Positions 44,119 through 52,910 are shown, numbered from the stretch's first letter. The stretch is DNA of 64,000 bases from Paenibacillus_AB hodogayensis (GCF_039536325.1 NZ_BAAAYO010000001.1:372001-436000); one strand, 5' to 3'. Program-made: numbers and translations. The notes: generated by a model from the sequence alone, not told the origin.

Positions 44119-45477
44119 ATGAGTTTGCCGCCAATACAAAGATACCGGCTCGCCAGTCTGGGCTTCGCAGTTGTTCTGCTGGCATCGTGCGGCAACAGCC
44201 GCGATTCGGCAGGGGAAGGAAACGGCAGCGCACAGGCGCAGACACAGACGGATATAACCGCAATTCCGGCGGAGCTGACGTTTTACAACTCGACGGCGCC
44301 CAGCGAATCGGAAGAGCTGTTCATGGCCAAGTATGGGAGCGTGATTGCCAAAAAATTTCCGAACTACAAAATCAAATACCATCAAAATACGGGCAAAGGA
44401 GCGTCGCTCGCCGATCTGATTGCATCCGGACAGCTGAATATCGACATCGACATTTCGGCCGCCGACATTACGTATAACAGTCTCCTCCAATTCGGGTTGC
44501 AGGACGACATCAGCGATCTGATCAAGACGTACAAGTTTGACCTGAACCGGTTGGAGCCGAATGCGGTAGAGGTGCAGCGGAAATTCGCCAACGGCGGCAT
44601 TTACGGCATTCCGTTCTCGGTCTCGACGCCGATCTTGTTTTACAACAAGCAAATATTCGATCTATTCGCCCAGCCGTACCCGAAGGACGGGATGACGTGG
44701 GACGACGTGTATACGCTCGCGAAGGGACTGACCCGGACGCAAGGCGGCATCCAGTATCGGGGGCTTGCTTCCTCGTTCATCCATGTGCTGCGCTTCAACC
44801 AATCGTCGGCGCCGCTTGTCGACCTGAAGACGAACAAATCGCTGATTACGGCCGACAAGTTCAAACGGGAATTTGACAATATGCTTCGGATGTACCAGAT
44901 CGCCGGCAATGAACTGCCCGACATCTCCTTGTCGACGCAAGTCGGCCTGTTCGAGAAAGAACGGACCGCGGCGATGCTGCTGCATATTACGCGCTACGCA
45001 CCCGCGTTGTGGACCAAGGTGCAGGACTTTAAGGACTGGGACATGGCGCAAATGCCGCAGTGGAAAGATATGCCGGGAGTCGGCTCGCAAGTGTCCCCGT
45101 ACTACTTTTACCAGTTTAAGACGAGCAAATCTCGCGACGCCGCGTTCCAGGTGCTTATGTTCGTTGCTTCCGACGAGTTCCAGCAGCATATGATGCGGCA
45201 AGGCTACATGTCGTCGCTGAAGGACCCGAGCCATTTGATGAGCTATTTGGCGGAGGGCGAGCCGCTGGCCAAAACGCAAAATCTGAAGGCGCTGCTGCCG
45301 GCGAAATATGCTCCGTCCGCCGACATGTATCGGTATGCGAACCTCGTGGAAAAAGAAGTGTCCAGCGCGGCGACCGATGTATTGAAAAATGGCACAGACA
45401 CCAATACGGCGCTAAGGGCCGCATCCGAGCGGGCGGATAAAGCGATCGCCGACGAACTGGCCAAGCAAGGAAAATGA
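44119..45477 (+). CDS. ABC transporter extracellular solute-binding lipoprotein
   Basis: About 452 residues with a lipoprotein signal and lipobox LASC near residue 21. The mature part shows the usual family 1 binding-protein pattern (LTFYNSTAPSESEELF, YGIPFSVSTPILFYNKQIFD). No permease or ATPase is encoded nearby, which is unusual; it either delivers to a transporter encoded elsewhere or acts as a sensor partner. It is the first gene of an operon with the amidohydrolase (59 bases downstream). The start is ATG at 44119 or TTG at 44125; the AGGGGGA site fits the TTG spacing better, and both leave the signal peptide intact. Confidence 0.85.
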   Translation: MSLPPIQRYRLASLGFAVVLLASCGNSRDSAGEGNGSAQAQTQTDITAIPAELTFYNSTAPSESEELFMAKYGSVIAKKFPNYKIKYHQNTGKGASLADLIASGQLNIDIDISAADITYNSLLQFGLQDDISDLIKTYKFDLNRLEPNAVEVQRKFANGGIYGIPFSVSTPILFYNKQIFDLFAQPYPKDGMTWDDVYTLAKGLTRTQGGIQYRGLASSFIHVLRFNQSSAPLVDLKTNKSLITADKFKREFDNMLRMYQIAGNELPDISLSTQVGLFEKERTAAMLLHITRYAPALWTKVQDFKDWDMAQMPQWKDMPGVGSQVSPYYFYQFKTSKSRDAAFQVLMFVASDEFQQHMMRQGYMSSLKDPSHLMSYLAEGEPLAKTQNLKALLPAKYAPSADMYRYANLVEKEVSSAATDVLKNGTDTNTALRAASERADKAIADELAKQGK

Positions 45478-45535
45478 GCGATTCAACGTAACGGTATAGA
45501 TGAATAGAAAGATCATTCGGATAGGAGTGAAACCA

Positions 45536-46684
45536 ATGAGTATTATGCAGCAGGATCAGCAACAGACGACGGAAGCGGCTACGAGCAGAAAACGTTCGAT
45601 TATCGATTGCGATCTTCACCTCGTTCCGCTACGGGGCGGATTTCAAGCGCTCAAGCCGTATTTGCCGCGATTTTACCGGGAGCAGGTGGAAACGTGGGGC
45701 CCGCGCGTGCCGGGACAAAACGCGATGTACAACAACGGCGGCATCAACGGCTCGATACAGGGGCGCAAAGTGCCGCAGGGCGACGAAACGGTCATGCTCG
45801 ATTTTTTGCGGGCCGACCTTCTCGACAAGTACAATATCGAGCACGGGATTATTACCGGGATGGATTACGGGATCAATACGTCCCCGGATACGGATTACGC
45901 CGCGGCGATCTGCTCGGCCTGCAACGACTATACGATCGAGCATGTGCTCGACAAAGAGCCGCGCTTCAAGGCGTCGATCATGATTCCGAAGCAGGACCCG
46001 GTCAAATCGGCGCGGGAAATCGACCGCGTCGGCTCGCATCCCGGCTTCGTGCAGGTGATCGTCTCGAACGGAGCGGAGAAGCCTTACGGGCACCGACACT
46101 ATTATCCCATTTACGAAGCGTGCGTAAGGCATAATTTGCCCTTCGGCATTCACGTCAGCATGGAGGGAATCGGCATCAACCCGCCGCCGACCGGGGCCGG
46201 CTACGTATCGCACTATGCGGAGTATCGGCTCGCCCGCGCGGGCATTATGATGACGCATCTGGCCAGCTTTATTTTCGAAGGGGTATTCGAGCTTTTCCCG
46301 ACGTTAAAGGTCGTTATGATCGAAGCCGGCACGCTGTGGATCGCCCCTGCGATCTGGCGAATGGACGAGGACTGGAAGGCGCTGCGCCACCATACGCCAT
46401 GGGTGAAGAAGCGCCCGAGCGAATACTACCGCGAGCATGTACGCGTCACATCGCAGCCGATCGAAATGCCGCATAACAAGGACATGTTTTTGCCGATGCT
46501 TGAAGCGATCCATGCCGACGAGTGCCTGATGTTTTCCAGCGATTACCCGCATTGGGACTTTGATTCCCCTGTTCAAGCTTTCCCGAAGATGCCCGATGAG
46601 CTGCGCGAGCGCATCTTTTACCAAAACGCAGCGGAGCTGTACGGACTGCCGCAGAGGGCGGGCACGGACGGAGGGCAAGGCTGA
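45536..46684 (+). CDS. Amidohydrolase-2 family protein (TIM-barrel metal hydrolase/decarboxylase)
   Basis: 382 residues. The N-terminal metal-binding strand reads DCDLHLVP; the D-x-H form instead of H-x-H is common in this subgroup. Later motifs include GIHVSMEGIGI, MMTHLASFIFEGVFE and the strong family signature MFSSDYPHWDFDSP, which supplies the last catalytic Asp. Members of this family hydrolyse or decarboxylate small aromatic or carboxylic compounds; the substrate here is unknown. The stop overlaps the start of the Rieske gene by one base, so the two products are made together. The ATG at 45536 has AGGAG 8 bases upstream. Confidence 0.85.
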   Translation: MSIMQQDQQQTTEAATSRKRSIIDCDLHLVPLRGGFQALKPYLPRFYREQVETWGPRVPGQNAMYNNGGINGSIQGRKVPQGDETVMLDFLRADLLDKYNIEHGIITGMDYGINTSPDTDYAAAICSACNDYTIEHVLDKEPRFKASIMIPKQDPVKSAREIDRVGSHPGFVQVIVSNGAEKPYGHRHYYPIYEACVRHNLPFGIHVSMEGIGINPPPTGAGYVSHYAEYRLARAGIMMTHLASFIFEGVFELFPTLKVVMIEAGTLWIAPAIWRMDEDWKALRHHTPWVKKRPSEYYREHVRVTSQPIEMPHNKDMFLPMLEAIHADECLMFSSDYPHWDFDSPVQAFPKMPDELRERIFYQNAAELYGLPQRAGTDGGQG

Positions 46685-47055
46685 TGGCTCGTTATGCGGT
46701 TGGTCACGTTACGGAAATACCGCCGGGCTCGATGAAGGTCATCGAGGCGAACAGACGGAGCATCGGCGTATTTAACATCGGGGGCCAGTATTACGCGCTG
46801 CGCAATCTGTGTCCGCATCAAGGCGCCGCTTTATGCGACGGGATCGTGTCGTCGTACGTCACCTCCGACCGGCCGGGGGAATTCGCCTATGAGAAGGAAG
46901 GCGAAATTATTCGTTGCCCGTGGCATTTCTGGGAATTTGATATCAAGACTGGCTGCATGATCGTCGATCCGAAGACGAGAACGAAGACATACGATGTAAC
47001 CGTGGAGCGATACGATGTGACGGTCGACGAGGAGACCGTGATCGTTCACGTCTAG
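46684..47055 (+). CDS. Rieske [2Fe-2S] ferredoxin-like protein
   Basis: 123 residues, a single Rieske domain. The cluster ligands are visible as CPHQGA (Cys and His) and CPWHFWEFD (Cys and His), with about 45 residues between, slightly longer than usual because of an insertion around SSYVTSDRPGEF. Small Rieske proteins pass electrons to oxygenases; here there is no oxygenase or reductase gene in the operon, so its partner may be the amidohydrolase pathway enzyme or something encoded elsewhere. It is the last gene before a terminator-like hairpin at 47146. Confidence 0.9.
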   Translation: MARYAVGHVTEIPPGSMKVIEANRRSIGVFNIGGQYYALRNLCPHQGAALCDGIVSSYVTSDRPGEFAYEKEGEIIRCPWHFWEFDIKTGCMIVDPKTRTKTYDVTVERYDVTVDEETVIVHV

Positions 47056-47145
47056 CCGGACGGGCTGCACTTGATGGATGCAGCGATACCGGCAGGACTT
47101 GTCTTCAATGCCCGGCAACAACTTGTGATACCCCGAATGAATTGG

Positions 47146-47182
47146 AAAACGGAGCCCGCAAACTTGCGCGACTCCGTTTTTG
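47146..47182. terminator. Terminator hairpin, second copy of the 19.2-kb element
   Basis: AAAACGGAG pairs with CTCCGTTTT around a loop that includes GCAAAC and TTGCG, as in the copy at 19175; the flanking GCTGTTCCC also parallels the first copy. It follows the Rieske gene and can stop transcription of that operon on the plus strand. Confidence 0.75.
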
Positions 47183-47255
47183 CTGTTCCCGGATCGATTA
47201 AAATAAAATGTATCCAAGAGAACCGAACCTAATTTGGATAAAGAGACAATATAGG

Positions 47256-47272
47256 GTGTAAGCCGCTTACAC
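47256..47272. promoter_or_regulatory. Perfect palindrome in the leader of the second ECF sigma gene
   Basis: GTGTAAGC and GCTTACAC are mirror images around one base, 15 bases ahead of the start codon at 47288 and 5' of the GGGAGG ribosome-binding site. It could be an operator or, as RNA, a hairpin that hides or exposes the ribosome-binding site. Confidence 0.5.
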
Positions 47273-47287
47273 GGGAGGGCCCTCTGC

Positions 47288-47878
47288 ATGCAAAGTGAAT
47301 ATATGTTCCAATTACTCGCAAAAATGAAAGATGGTGATGAGCAGGCGTTTCATACGATGTATGACGCCACCTATCAGGACGTTTACCGAACAGTCTCCTT
47401 TCTGGTGGATCATCGGCAGGATCGGGAAGATGTCATGAATGAGATCTATACGCAAATGTGGACCTCGCTTGCCAACTACGATTCGAACCGGCCTTTCCGT
47501 TTTTGGCTGCACGGCTTGGTAATCCGTCAAGTGCAGAGATATCGGGTCAAGAGCTGGCGGAGATTTCGTATTTTTGAACGCATCCTTGCCTTCTCCCGGG
47601 AAGAGTCTCATTGGGATCAGCCTGCCGTGTTGATGGATGGGACGAACCAAATGATTTCGCAGGCGATCCAAAAACTGACCGACAAACAGCGAACGGTGAT
47701 CATCCTGCGTTTTTTTCACGACTATGCTCTTGAAGAAATCGCGACATTGCTCGAAATTCCGCTCGGCACGGTCAAGTCCAGATATCATGCGGGGCTCCAG
47801 GCGCTTCGAAAACACATATGGAATCTCCCCCCAGAAAGGTTGGAAAAAATCAATGAGTTTAACACGCAAAATCCGTGA
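47288..47878 (+). CDS. ECF-type RNA polymerase sigma factor
   Basis: 196 residues. Region 2 includes DREDVMNEIYTQMWTSLANY and the FRFWLHGLVIRQVQRYR stretch; region 4 reads LTDKQRTVIILRFFHDYALE, then EIATLLEIPLGTVKSRY, a typical SigW/SigX-like helix-turn-helix. It is coupled to the downstream anti-sigma gene, which it overlaps by 26 bases. GGGAGG is 9 bases ahead of the ATG. It resembles but is not a close relative of the sigma factor at 3633; the two modules are independent. Confidence 0.88.
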   Translation: MQSEYMFQLLAKMKDGDEQAFHTMYDATYQDVYRTVSFLVDHRQDREDVMNEIYTQMWTSLANYDSNRPFRFWLHGLVIRQVQRYRVKSWRRFRIFERILAFSREESHWDQPAVLMDGTNQMISQAIQKLTDKQRTVIILRFFHDYALEEIATLLEIPLGTVKSRYHAGLQALRKHIWNLPPERLEKINEFNTQNP

Positions 47879-48902
47879 ACATCTGCACCATGAAGCAGAA
47901 ACGATGGAGTGCCCTCCGGCCCTTTCAAAACGAATAGAGCAATCCTATTATCACGATATGCATCGAAAAAGGAGCGGAAAATCGATGAAAAAACGATTGA
48001 TCGGCGGAATAGTTGCTGCCGCGATTTTGATTCCCACCGCAGCATTTGCGGCACCTACCCTGTTTGAAATGCTGGCCAGAACACCGATGACCGCTGAACA
48101 AGTCAAGGTGGATGAGATTGGCAAAGCTGCGCTTGAAACGTTGTATAGCGCACTTCCTGAAACTAAATCGTTTGAGATTATTGAGGCAAGCAGCGTTCAA
48201 GGCGTACAAACAAGCATCGTCCTTCAGGAAAAAGGAGGAGTCGGCAAAACGATTACCCTTCATACAAACGGTACTACGGGTGTGATCGAACACGTCATTC
48301 AAGAGAATTGGGAGTCCAAGGAGAAGCCGCTCACGGCGTTAACCGAACAGGAAATCAAGTCGAAGGCAGATTTTCTAATTGATAAAGTATATGGCGATGC
48401 CGGAGAGTACGAGTTTGCCATGGAGCAAATGGAGAATCCGGATCAAAAAACGTTTATGCTGAATTACATGAAAAAGGGATCAACGACGCCGTTCTACCAA
48501 GGTTTTATTCACGGCCATACCATCAGCGTTTCTCTGATCGGAGGCAAGACTTCTCCTTCAAACCTTAAAGTAGAAGGTTTTTTCTCGACAAATGGAAAAC
48601 CCGATTATTTTGCCGACGCCTATTTAAATAACGTAAACCTGTTTTCTTTATTAAACATGAGCCCAACAGAATTAAAGGAAGCATTGGCAGAAGGCAAATC
48701 TGTTGTGGAAATTGCAGCATCTAAAAATATCTCTAAACAACAAGTGGTCGATATCCTTGCAAAAGCGCAGGTTGATTTACAAATTCAAGGCGAAAATAGA
48801 GGCGATGTTCCAAAAAGCACGCTTTCCAATGAACAGCTGCTAAAAGCTGTTGAACCAAAAGTATTGCAAATTATTGAACACAAAACGGAATCGAAGAAAT
48901 AA
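47853..48902 (+). CDS. Membrane-anchored anti-sigma-type protein
   Basis: About 349 residues. The first ~45 residues are charged and cytosolic (start MSLTRKIREHLHHEAETME), then one membrane helix (LIGGIVAAAILIPTAAFA) and a mixed outer domain. The last 80 residues include a helix-turn-helix-like unit (VVEIAASKNISKQQVVDI). The start at 47853 overlaps the sigma gene and has AGAAAGG upstream; earlier in-frame starts would add sequence lying inside the sigma gene. The pairing with the sigma factor is inferred from overlap and topology. Confidence 0.72.
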   Translation: MSLTRKIREHLHHEAETMECPPALSKRIEQSYYHDMHRKRSGKSMKKRLIGGIVAAAILIPTAAFAAPTLFEMLARTPMTAEQVKVDEIGKAALETLYSALPETKSFEIIEASSVQGVQTSIVLQEKGGVGKTITLHTNGTTGVIEHVIQENWESKEKPLTALTEQEIKSKADFLIDKVYGDAGEYEFAMEQMENPDQKTFMLNYMKKGSTTPFYQGFIHGHTISVSLIGGKTSPSNLKVEGFFSTNGKPDYFADAYLNNVNLFSLLNMSPTELKEALAEGKSVVEIAASKNISKQQVVDILAKAQVDLQIQGENRGDVPKSTLSNEQLLKAVEPKVLQIIEHKTESKK

Positions 48903-48936
48903 CAAGTCACGGGGAATAGGTTACCTGGAAAGAAAA

Positions 48937-48974
48937 AAAGGGCTGAGCACGTATATCACGCTGCTCAGCCCTTT
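48937..48974. terminator. Bidirectional terminator between convergent genes
   Basis: AAAGGGCTGAGCA and TGCTCAGCCCTTT form a perfect 13-base stem with an A run on its left side. It lies between the anti-sigma gene ending at 48902 and the AraC gene ending at 49015, which face each other, and can serve both. Confidence 0.85.
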
Positions 48975-49014
48975 GGTTCATCAGTCCGCATGCTCTTCTC
49001 TGGCTGCATTCCGA

Positions 49015-49923
49015 TTATGGTTCCCCGACGATCTCACTCCGGAGACATTGTTTCCGGTACTGCCCCGGAGACAGTCCGGTCTTCTTCTTAAACTGCTTGT
49101 TGAAAAAGCTTAAATCGTCAAATCCGGCATCTTGAGCGATAGCCGCGATCAAATCATTCGTGTCCGCCAATGCGCGTTCGGCGGCCTCGATACGCAGCTC
49201 GTTGCGGTATTCGATCAGCGACTTGCCGGTATGCTGCCTGAATTTGACCGAGAAAGCGGAAGCGCTCATCCCGCATATGCGGCTGATCTGCTCCAAGCTC
49301 AACGGCTGCGCATAATGACGTCCGACAAATTCGACGGCACTGTGCATCGATGTCTCGTCCCGGGCAGTGCGCTTGACGGGGACGACCGACTGCTGGTAGC
49401 AGCGGCTCAAGAACACGAACAATTGAATCATCGTCGTCTTGATGATGATTTCGTAGCCGGGGCTTCGCTCCGCATGCTCCTCCGCCAGCGAGTCGAGCAG
49501 CTTCTTCATCGCCAACTGCTTAGCCGGGGGCAGCGTCAGCCGGCTCTGGAAATGAACGTCGTTACGCAGCAGCGGCTCCACATAGAAGAAGTCGACGAAC
49601 GAGCTGACCGAAGACATCGTATCGAGCTCCGCCTTCAGCAAAGCCGGCAGAAACAACACGTTGCAGATGACGAGACGTTGCCGCTCGCTTACCCGGTAGG
49701 CATGCTCGATGTCCGGTTCGATGACGAATACGTCGCCGGGCCTGATTTCATAGTAAGCGCCTCCATTGTACCGATGCTCGCCCGCCCCTTCGACGACATA
49801 GGCCAATTCGATAAAGTCGTGGGAATGATCCCCGATGCTCGAACCCGGCTCAATGGGGTATACGTGAGTAAAGAACGGGAAGCGGCTTTGCTTGAAATAG
49901 CGCTCATTGTTCAACCTGGACAT
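49015..49923 (-). CDS. AraC family regulator with cupin domain
   Basis: About 302 residues. The N-terminal AraC-binding cupin has IGDHSHDFIELAYVVEG and GDVFVIEPDIEHAY, whose His residues suggest metal or ligand binding. The C-terminal DNA-binding domain has two helix-turn-helix motifs (LSLEQISRICGMSASAFSVK and IAAIAQDAGFDDLSFFNKQF) and ends SPGQYRKQ. It lies 60 bases downstream of a PhyH-type dioxygenase gene on the same strand, so the two are probably co-transcribed. The ATG at 49923 with GAGGTG upstream is preferred over the one at 49929. Confidence 0.87.
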   Translation of the reverse strand: MSRLNNERYFKQSRFPFFTHVYPIEPGSSIGDHSHDFIELAYVVEGAGEHRYNGGAYYEIRPGDVFVIEPDIEHAYRVSERQRLVICNVLFLPALLKAELDTMSSVSSFVDFFYVEPLLRNDVHFQSRLTLPPAKQLAMKKLLDSLAEEHAERSPGYEIIIKTTMIQLFVFLSRCYQQSVVPVKRTARDETSMHSAVEFVGRHYAQPLSLEQISRICGMSASAFSVKFRQHTGKSLIEYRNELRIEAAERALADTNDLIAAIAQDAGFDDLSFFNKQFKKKTGLSPGQYRKQCLRSEIVGEP

Positions 49924-49983
49924 CTGCACACCTCGTATGCCGGATCATTCGTGTCACCGTGTTCACACGGTATTCAACTACTA

Positions 49984-50760
49984 TTATTTCGCCAGCAAAG
50001 GGAAGGTTCCTCCCCGAATCGGCTCGTTTACCGTCAGACCGGCATTTTCGGTTACAATATGCTTCTTCCCGGTATACGTCGTTCCGTCCGGCATGTAGAT
50101 GACGGCCAATACTCTGCGCGGCTTGTCGGTTAGATTCGCATGCGCATAATGAAACGTCAGGCCGTGATGGAACGTGCAGCTTCCTTTCTTCAGCGGCACG
50201 ACGACCGGCTGACGCTCCTCGATACCTGTGCCCTGCGCGAATTCGAACAAGTTTTGCGGATTCGTCAGGCTGATTCCGGTCAGCTTGCCTACCTTATGGG
50301 AGCCCGGCACGAACATCATACAGCCGTTGCGTTCGTCTACATCGTCGACCGGTATCCATACGGACAACGCTCCGGGCTCGTTCATCGGCCAATAAGGCAT
50401 ATCCTGGTGCCAAGGCGTCGGCTTCGAATCGTTCGGCATTTTCCAAAGCGCATGGTCATGGAACAGCCGAATGCCGCTTGCTCCGCTTAATTGTCTCGCG
50501 ATGTCCGCCGTCCTCGCATGAAGCGAATATTTGGACATGATGCCGTGATCGCGCCATACGTTCACTTTCTGGTTCAGCACCTTGGAATAGCTGCTGTTAT
50601 TGGCGCCGTTAGCAATGGAGTTGACGCCCTCGGACACCATCGCTTCCTCCATCGCTCCCGCCAGCTCGTCGATTTCCTCGGCCGTGAATACGTCGTCTAC
50701 CTGCACGAATCCGTTTTCCCGGTAAAATTCAAGTTGTTCCTCGGTCATCATCCGTTGCAT
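49984..50760 (-). CDS. Phytanoyl-CoA dioxygenase (PhyH) family protein
   Basis: 258 residues. The iron-binding His-x-Asp is visible in TPWHQDMPYWP and the distal His in TFHYAHAN, with the 2-oxoglutarate-binding Arg likely in KPRRVLAV. Members are Fe(II)- and 2-oxoglutarate-dependent hydroxylases; in Paenibacillaceae many pair with AraC regulators and act on small metabolites not yet defined. Start at 50760 follows GGGAGG. The neighbour downstream is the cupin-AraC regulator, its probable controller. Confidence 0.87.
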   Translation of the reverse strand: MQRMMTEEQLEFYRENGFVQVDDVFTAEEIDELAGAMEEAMVSEGVNSIANGANNSSYSKVLNQKVNVWRDHGIMSKYSLHARTADIARQLSGASGIRLFHDHALWKMPNDSKPTPWHQDMPYWPMNEPGALSVWIPVDDVDERNGCMMFVPGSHKVGKLTGISLTNPQNLFEFAQGTGIEERQPVVVPLKKGSCTFHHGLTFHYAHANLTDKPRRVLAVIYMPDGTTYTGKKHIVTENAGLTVNEPIRGGTFPLLAK

Positions 50761-50868
50761 AACAGATCATCCTCCCGCACTTGTGATAGCAACAATGTAT
50801 CATGGCGAGCGAGTTCCCTTCTTGGGTAATTCGTTTGAAAACATGGACGATTCGTTGCGCCGTTGACG

Positions 50869-50912
50869 AAAAAAACTCCGGCTCCGACAGCACTTGAGCT
50901 GCGGAATCGGAG
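50869..50912 (-). terminator. Intrinsic terminator after the GH2 gene
   Basis: On the minus strand CTCCGATTCCG and CGGAGCCGGAG pair with one mismatch and are followed by seven T residues. It lies about 110 bases past the GH2 stop at 51024 and separates that gene from the dioxygenase. Confidence 0.8.
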
Positions 50913-51023
50913 GTTGTTCGTTACTCATTCGACTATCCGATTGGACGGAACCGGCTGATCGGTCAGCGTACCCTGGTCTGAGCATACCTGGATCGATGAC
51001 TTCCCCGGCAAGTTGGCTTTGCC

Positions 51024-52790
51024 TTAATTTTTTACAGGGCCGCCGAATATGTTCTTGATTTGCTCCAATGGCGCCTTCGGCACCCGATCGTAGGTCAGCA
51101 AGCCGTTAATCTCTTGCTCCACATCCGTCAACTGCGTATAACAAATGCCTTGAACATGCGGAGATTGCAGGAAAGGCTCCACAACATCCGCCAGTTTCTT
51201 AAGGAAATCTTCTTCGTTCTCAGCGCCGGAATACCCCCAGCCTTCCCACTCGCTTTTCTTAAAGGCGATACCGCCAAACTCGGTCACCAGAATCGGCTGT
51301 CCTTCGTATACCGTCCCCCCTACGAGAACCTCGCGCCGGTGAGACTTCGGCCCCAAGACTTTCTCCAGAGTGGCATAACGTTCCTCCAGCTCGCCCCGTT
51401 TCCACGCATAATCGTGAATGGTTACGAGATCGGTGCTCATACTCTCCCATCCGTCGTTGGAGACGACGAGACGGGTATCGTCAATCGACTTCGTCATATG
51501 GTACATCGCCAAGGCGTGCTGCTGCTGCCGCTTGTCGACGAGGATATTCGGCACGCCCCAGCTTTCATTGATCGGTACCCAAACCACGATGCTCGGATGA
51601 TTGTAATCCCTTTCGATCGCTTCCTGCCATTCCTGCGTTACCTTGCGGACATAGTCTTCCGAATAGTTGTAAGCGTTGGCCATTTCTCCCCAGACAAGAT
51701 ACCCCAGCTTATCAGCCCAATACAGAAAGCGGGGATCCTCGATTTTCTGATGTTTGCGGGCACCGTTAAAGCCCATGGATTTGGCCAGCTCGATGTCTTG
51801 CTTCAACGCTTCGTCGCTCGGAGCCGTCAGGATTCCGTCCGGGAAGTAACCTTGATCGAGAACCAAGCGCATGAAATAGACCCGATTGTTAAGCATCACT
51901 TTACCCGCTTCGACGGAAATTTTGCGCATGCCGAAGTAGCTGTCCAACGTGTCCGCCGCCTGTCCGTCGACGAGCAGAGTTATGGTCACGTCGTAGAGGT
52001 TCGGCTTGTGCGGCGTCCACCAGCGACCGAGTCCGTGGTCATTAAAATCGTGAAGCTTGATGGCTATCGCTTCCTCAGCGTGTCGAGCACTGATGGTCGT
52101 ACTGGTGAAATATTCGTCCTTGAAGCGAATATCGATCCGAACCTCTGCCTTGCAGCCTGCGGGCGCTTGGTTCAGGAACGTGCGAATATGAATCTCATTC
52201 CTGTCGATATCCGGCTTGAATTTCAACTTCCGAATGTGCAGCTTATGGACCGGCTCGATCCATACCGTCTGCCAAATGCCGGTAGTCCGCGTATAGAAAA
52301 TCGAAGCCGAATCTTCCTTCCAATACTGCTTCCCGCGAGGGAGCGTCACATCGCGGCTGAAATCCTCCGCGCGAACGACCAGTACGTTGTCCCCTTGCTT
52401 GAGAGCCGATGTAATGTCCGCTTGGAACGGCGTGTGTCCGCCCTCGTGGAACGCGACCTGCCGCCCATTCACCCATACGGTTGCCGCATAGTCTACCGCC
52501 CCGAAGTGCAGTAGAATGTTGGGATTCGACCAATCCGCCAGGATGGTGAAGCTGCGTCTATACCATACCAGATCGTGAAAACCGGTCTCGCCAATTCCGC
52601 TTAATTTGCTTTGGTACGCGAACGGGACTTGAATTTGTTTGGAAAAGGCTTTGTCGCCAACCCACCACTGTTCTTTATCCCCAATGAGTTCATCGTCGAA
52701 TTCAAACTCCCATGTTCCGTTTAAATTGAGCCAATGCTCCCTTACTAGCTGCGGACGCGGATATTCCGGCCGCAATATTTCTTGAGGCAT
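51024..52790 (-). CDS. Glycoside hydrolase family 2 enzyme (beta-galactosidase/glucuronidase type)
   Basis: 588 residues, cytosolic, no signal peptide. Order: N-terminal jelly-roll sugar-binding domain (LNLNGTWEFEFDD), immunoglobulin-like domain (about 190-290), TIM barrel (about 295-580). The acid/base Glu is in WVPINESWG and the nucleophile Glu in ILVTEFGG, so it should be active; the aglycone specificity is not visible. The C-terminus is short for the family (no small beta-galactosidase C-domains). A near-consensus promoter lies 60 bases upstream, and the start at 52790 has GGGAAG ahead. Confidence 0.87.
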   Translation of the reverse strand: MPQEILRPEYPRPQLVREHWLNLNGTWEFEFDDELIGDKEQWWVGDKAFSKQIQVPFAYQSKLSGIGETGFHDLVWYRRSFTILADWSNPNILLHFGAVDYAATVWVNGRQVAFHEGGHTPFQADITSALKQGDNVLVVRAEDFSRDVTLPRGKQYWKEDSASIFYTRTTGIWQTVWIEPVHKLHIRKLKFKPDIDRNEIHIRTFLNQAPAGCKAEVRIDIRFKDEYFTSTTISARHAEEAIAIKLHDFNDHGLGRWWTPHKPNLYDVTITLLVDGQAADTLDSYFGMRKISVEAGKVMLNNRVYFMRLVLDQGYFPDGILTAPSDEALKQDIELAKSMGFNGARKHQKIEDPRFLYWADKLGYLVWGEMANAYNYSEDYVRKVTQEWQEAIERDYNHPSIVVWVPINESWGVPNILVDKRQQQHALAMYHMTKSIDDTRLVVSNDGWESMSTDLVTIHDYAWKRGELEERYATLEKVLGPKSHRREVLVGGTVYEGQPILVTEFGGIAFKKSEWEGWGYSGAENEEDFLKKLADVVEPFLQSPHVQGICYTQLTDVEQEINGLLTYDRVPKAPLEQIKNIFGGPVKN

Positions 52791-52812
52791 GTCAGCACTT
52801 CCCTTTCATTAA

Positions 52813-52859
52813 TTAACTTATAAATTAACATAATGACTATATAGTTAAATGATAAATTA
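52813..52859. repeat. Pair of AT-rich direct repeats in the GH2 promoter
   Basis: TTAACTTATAAATTA (52813-52827) and TTAAATGATAAATTA (52845-52859) match at 12 of 15 positions and start 32 bases apart, about three helical turns. The right-hand copy overlaps the -10 of the promoter at 52849-52877. They may be binding sites for a repressor; none of the adjacent regulators is an obvious match. Confidence 0.45.
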
Positions 52860-52877
52860 CCGCTCTTTTCCTGTCAA
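52849..52877 (-). promoter_or_regulatory. Near-consensus sigma-A promoter for the GH2 gene
   Basis: TTGACA (52877-52872) and TATCAT (52854-52849) on the minus strand are separated by 17 bases, a near-perfect vegetative promoter about 60 bases ahead of the start at 52790. Such strength suggests control by a repressor, consistent with the repeat pair here. Confidence 0.75.
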
Positions 52878-52910
52878 CTATAATGTTTAATAGATAATCT
52901 GAATGGAGCA

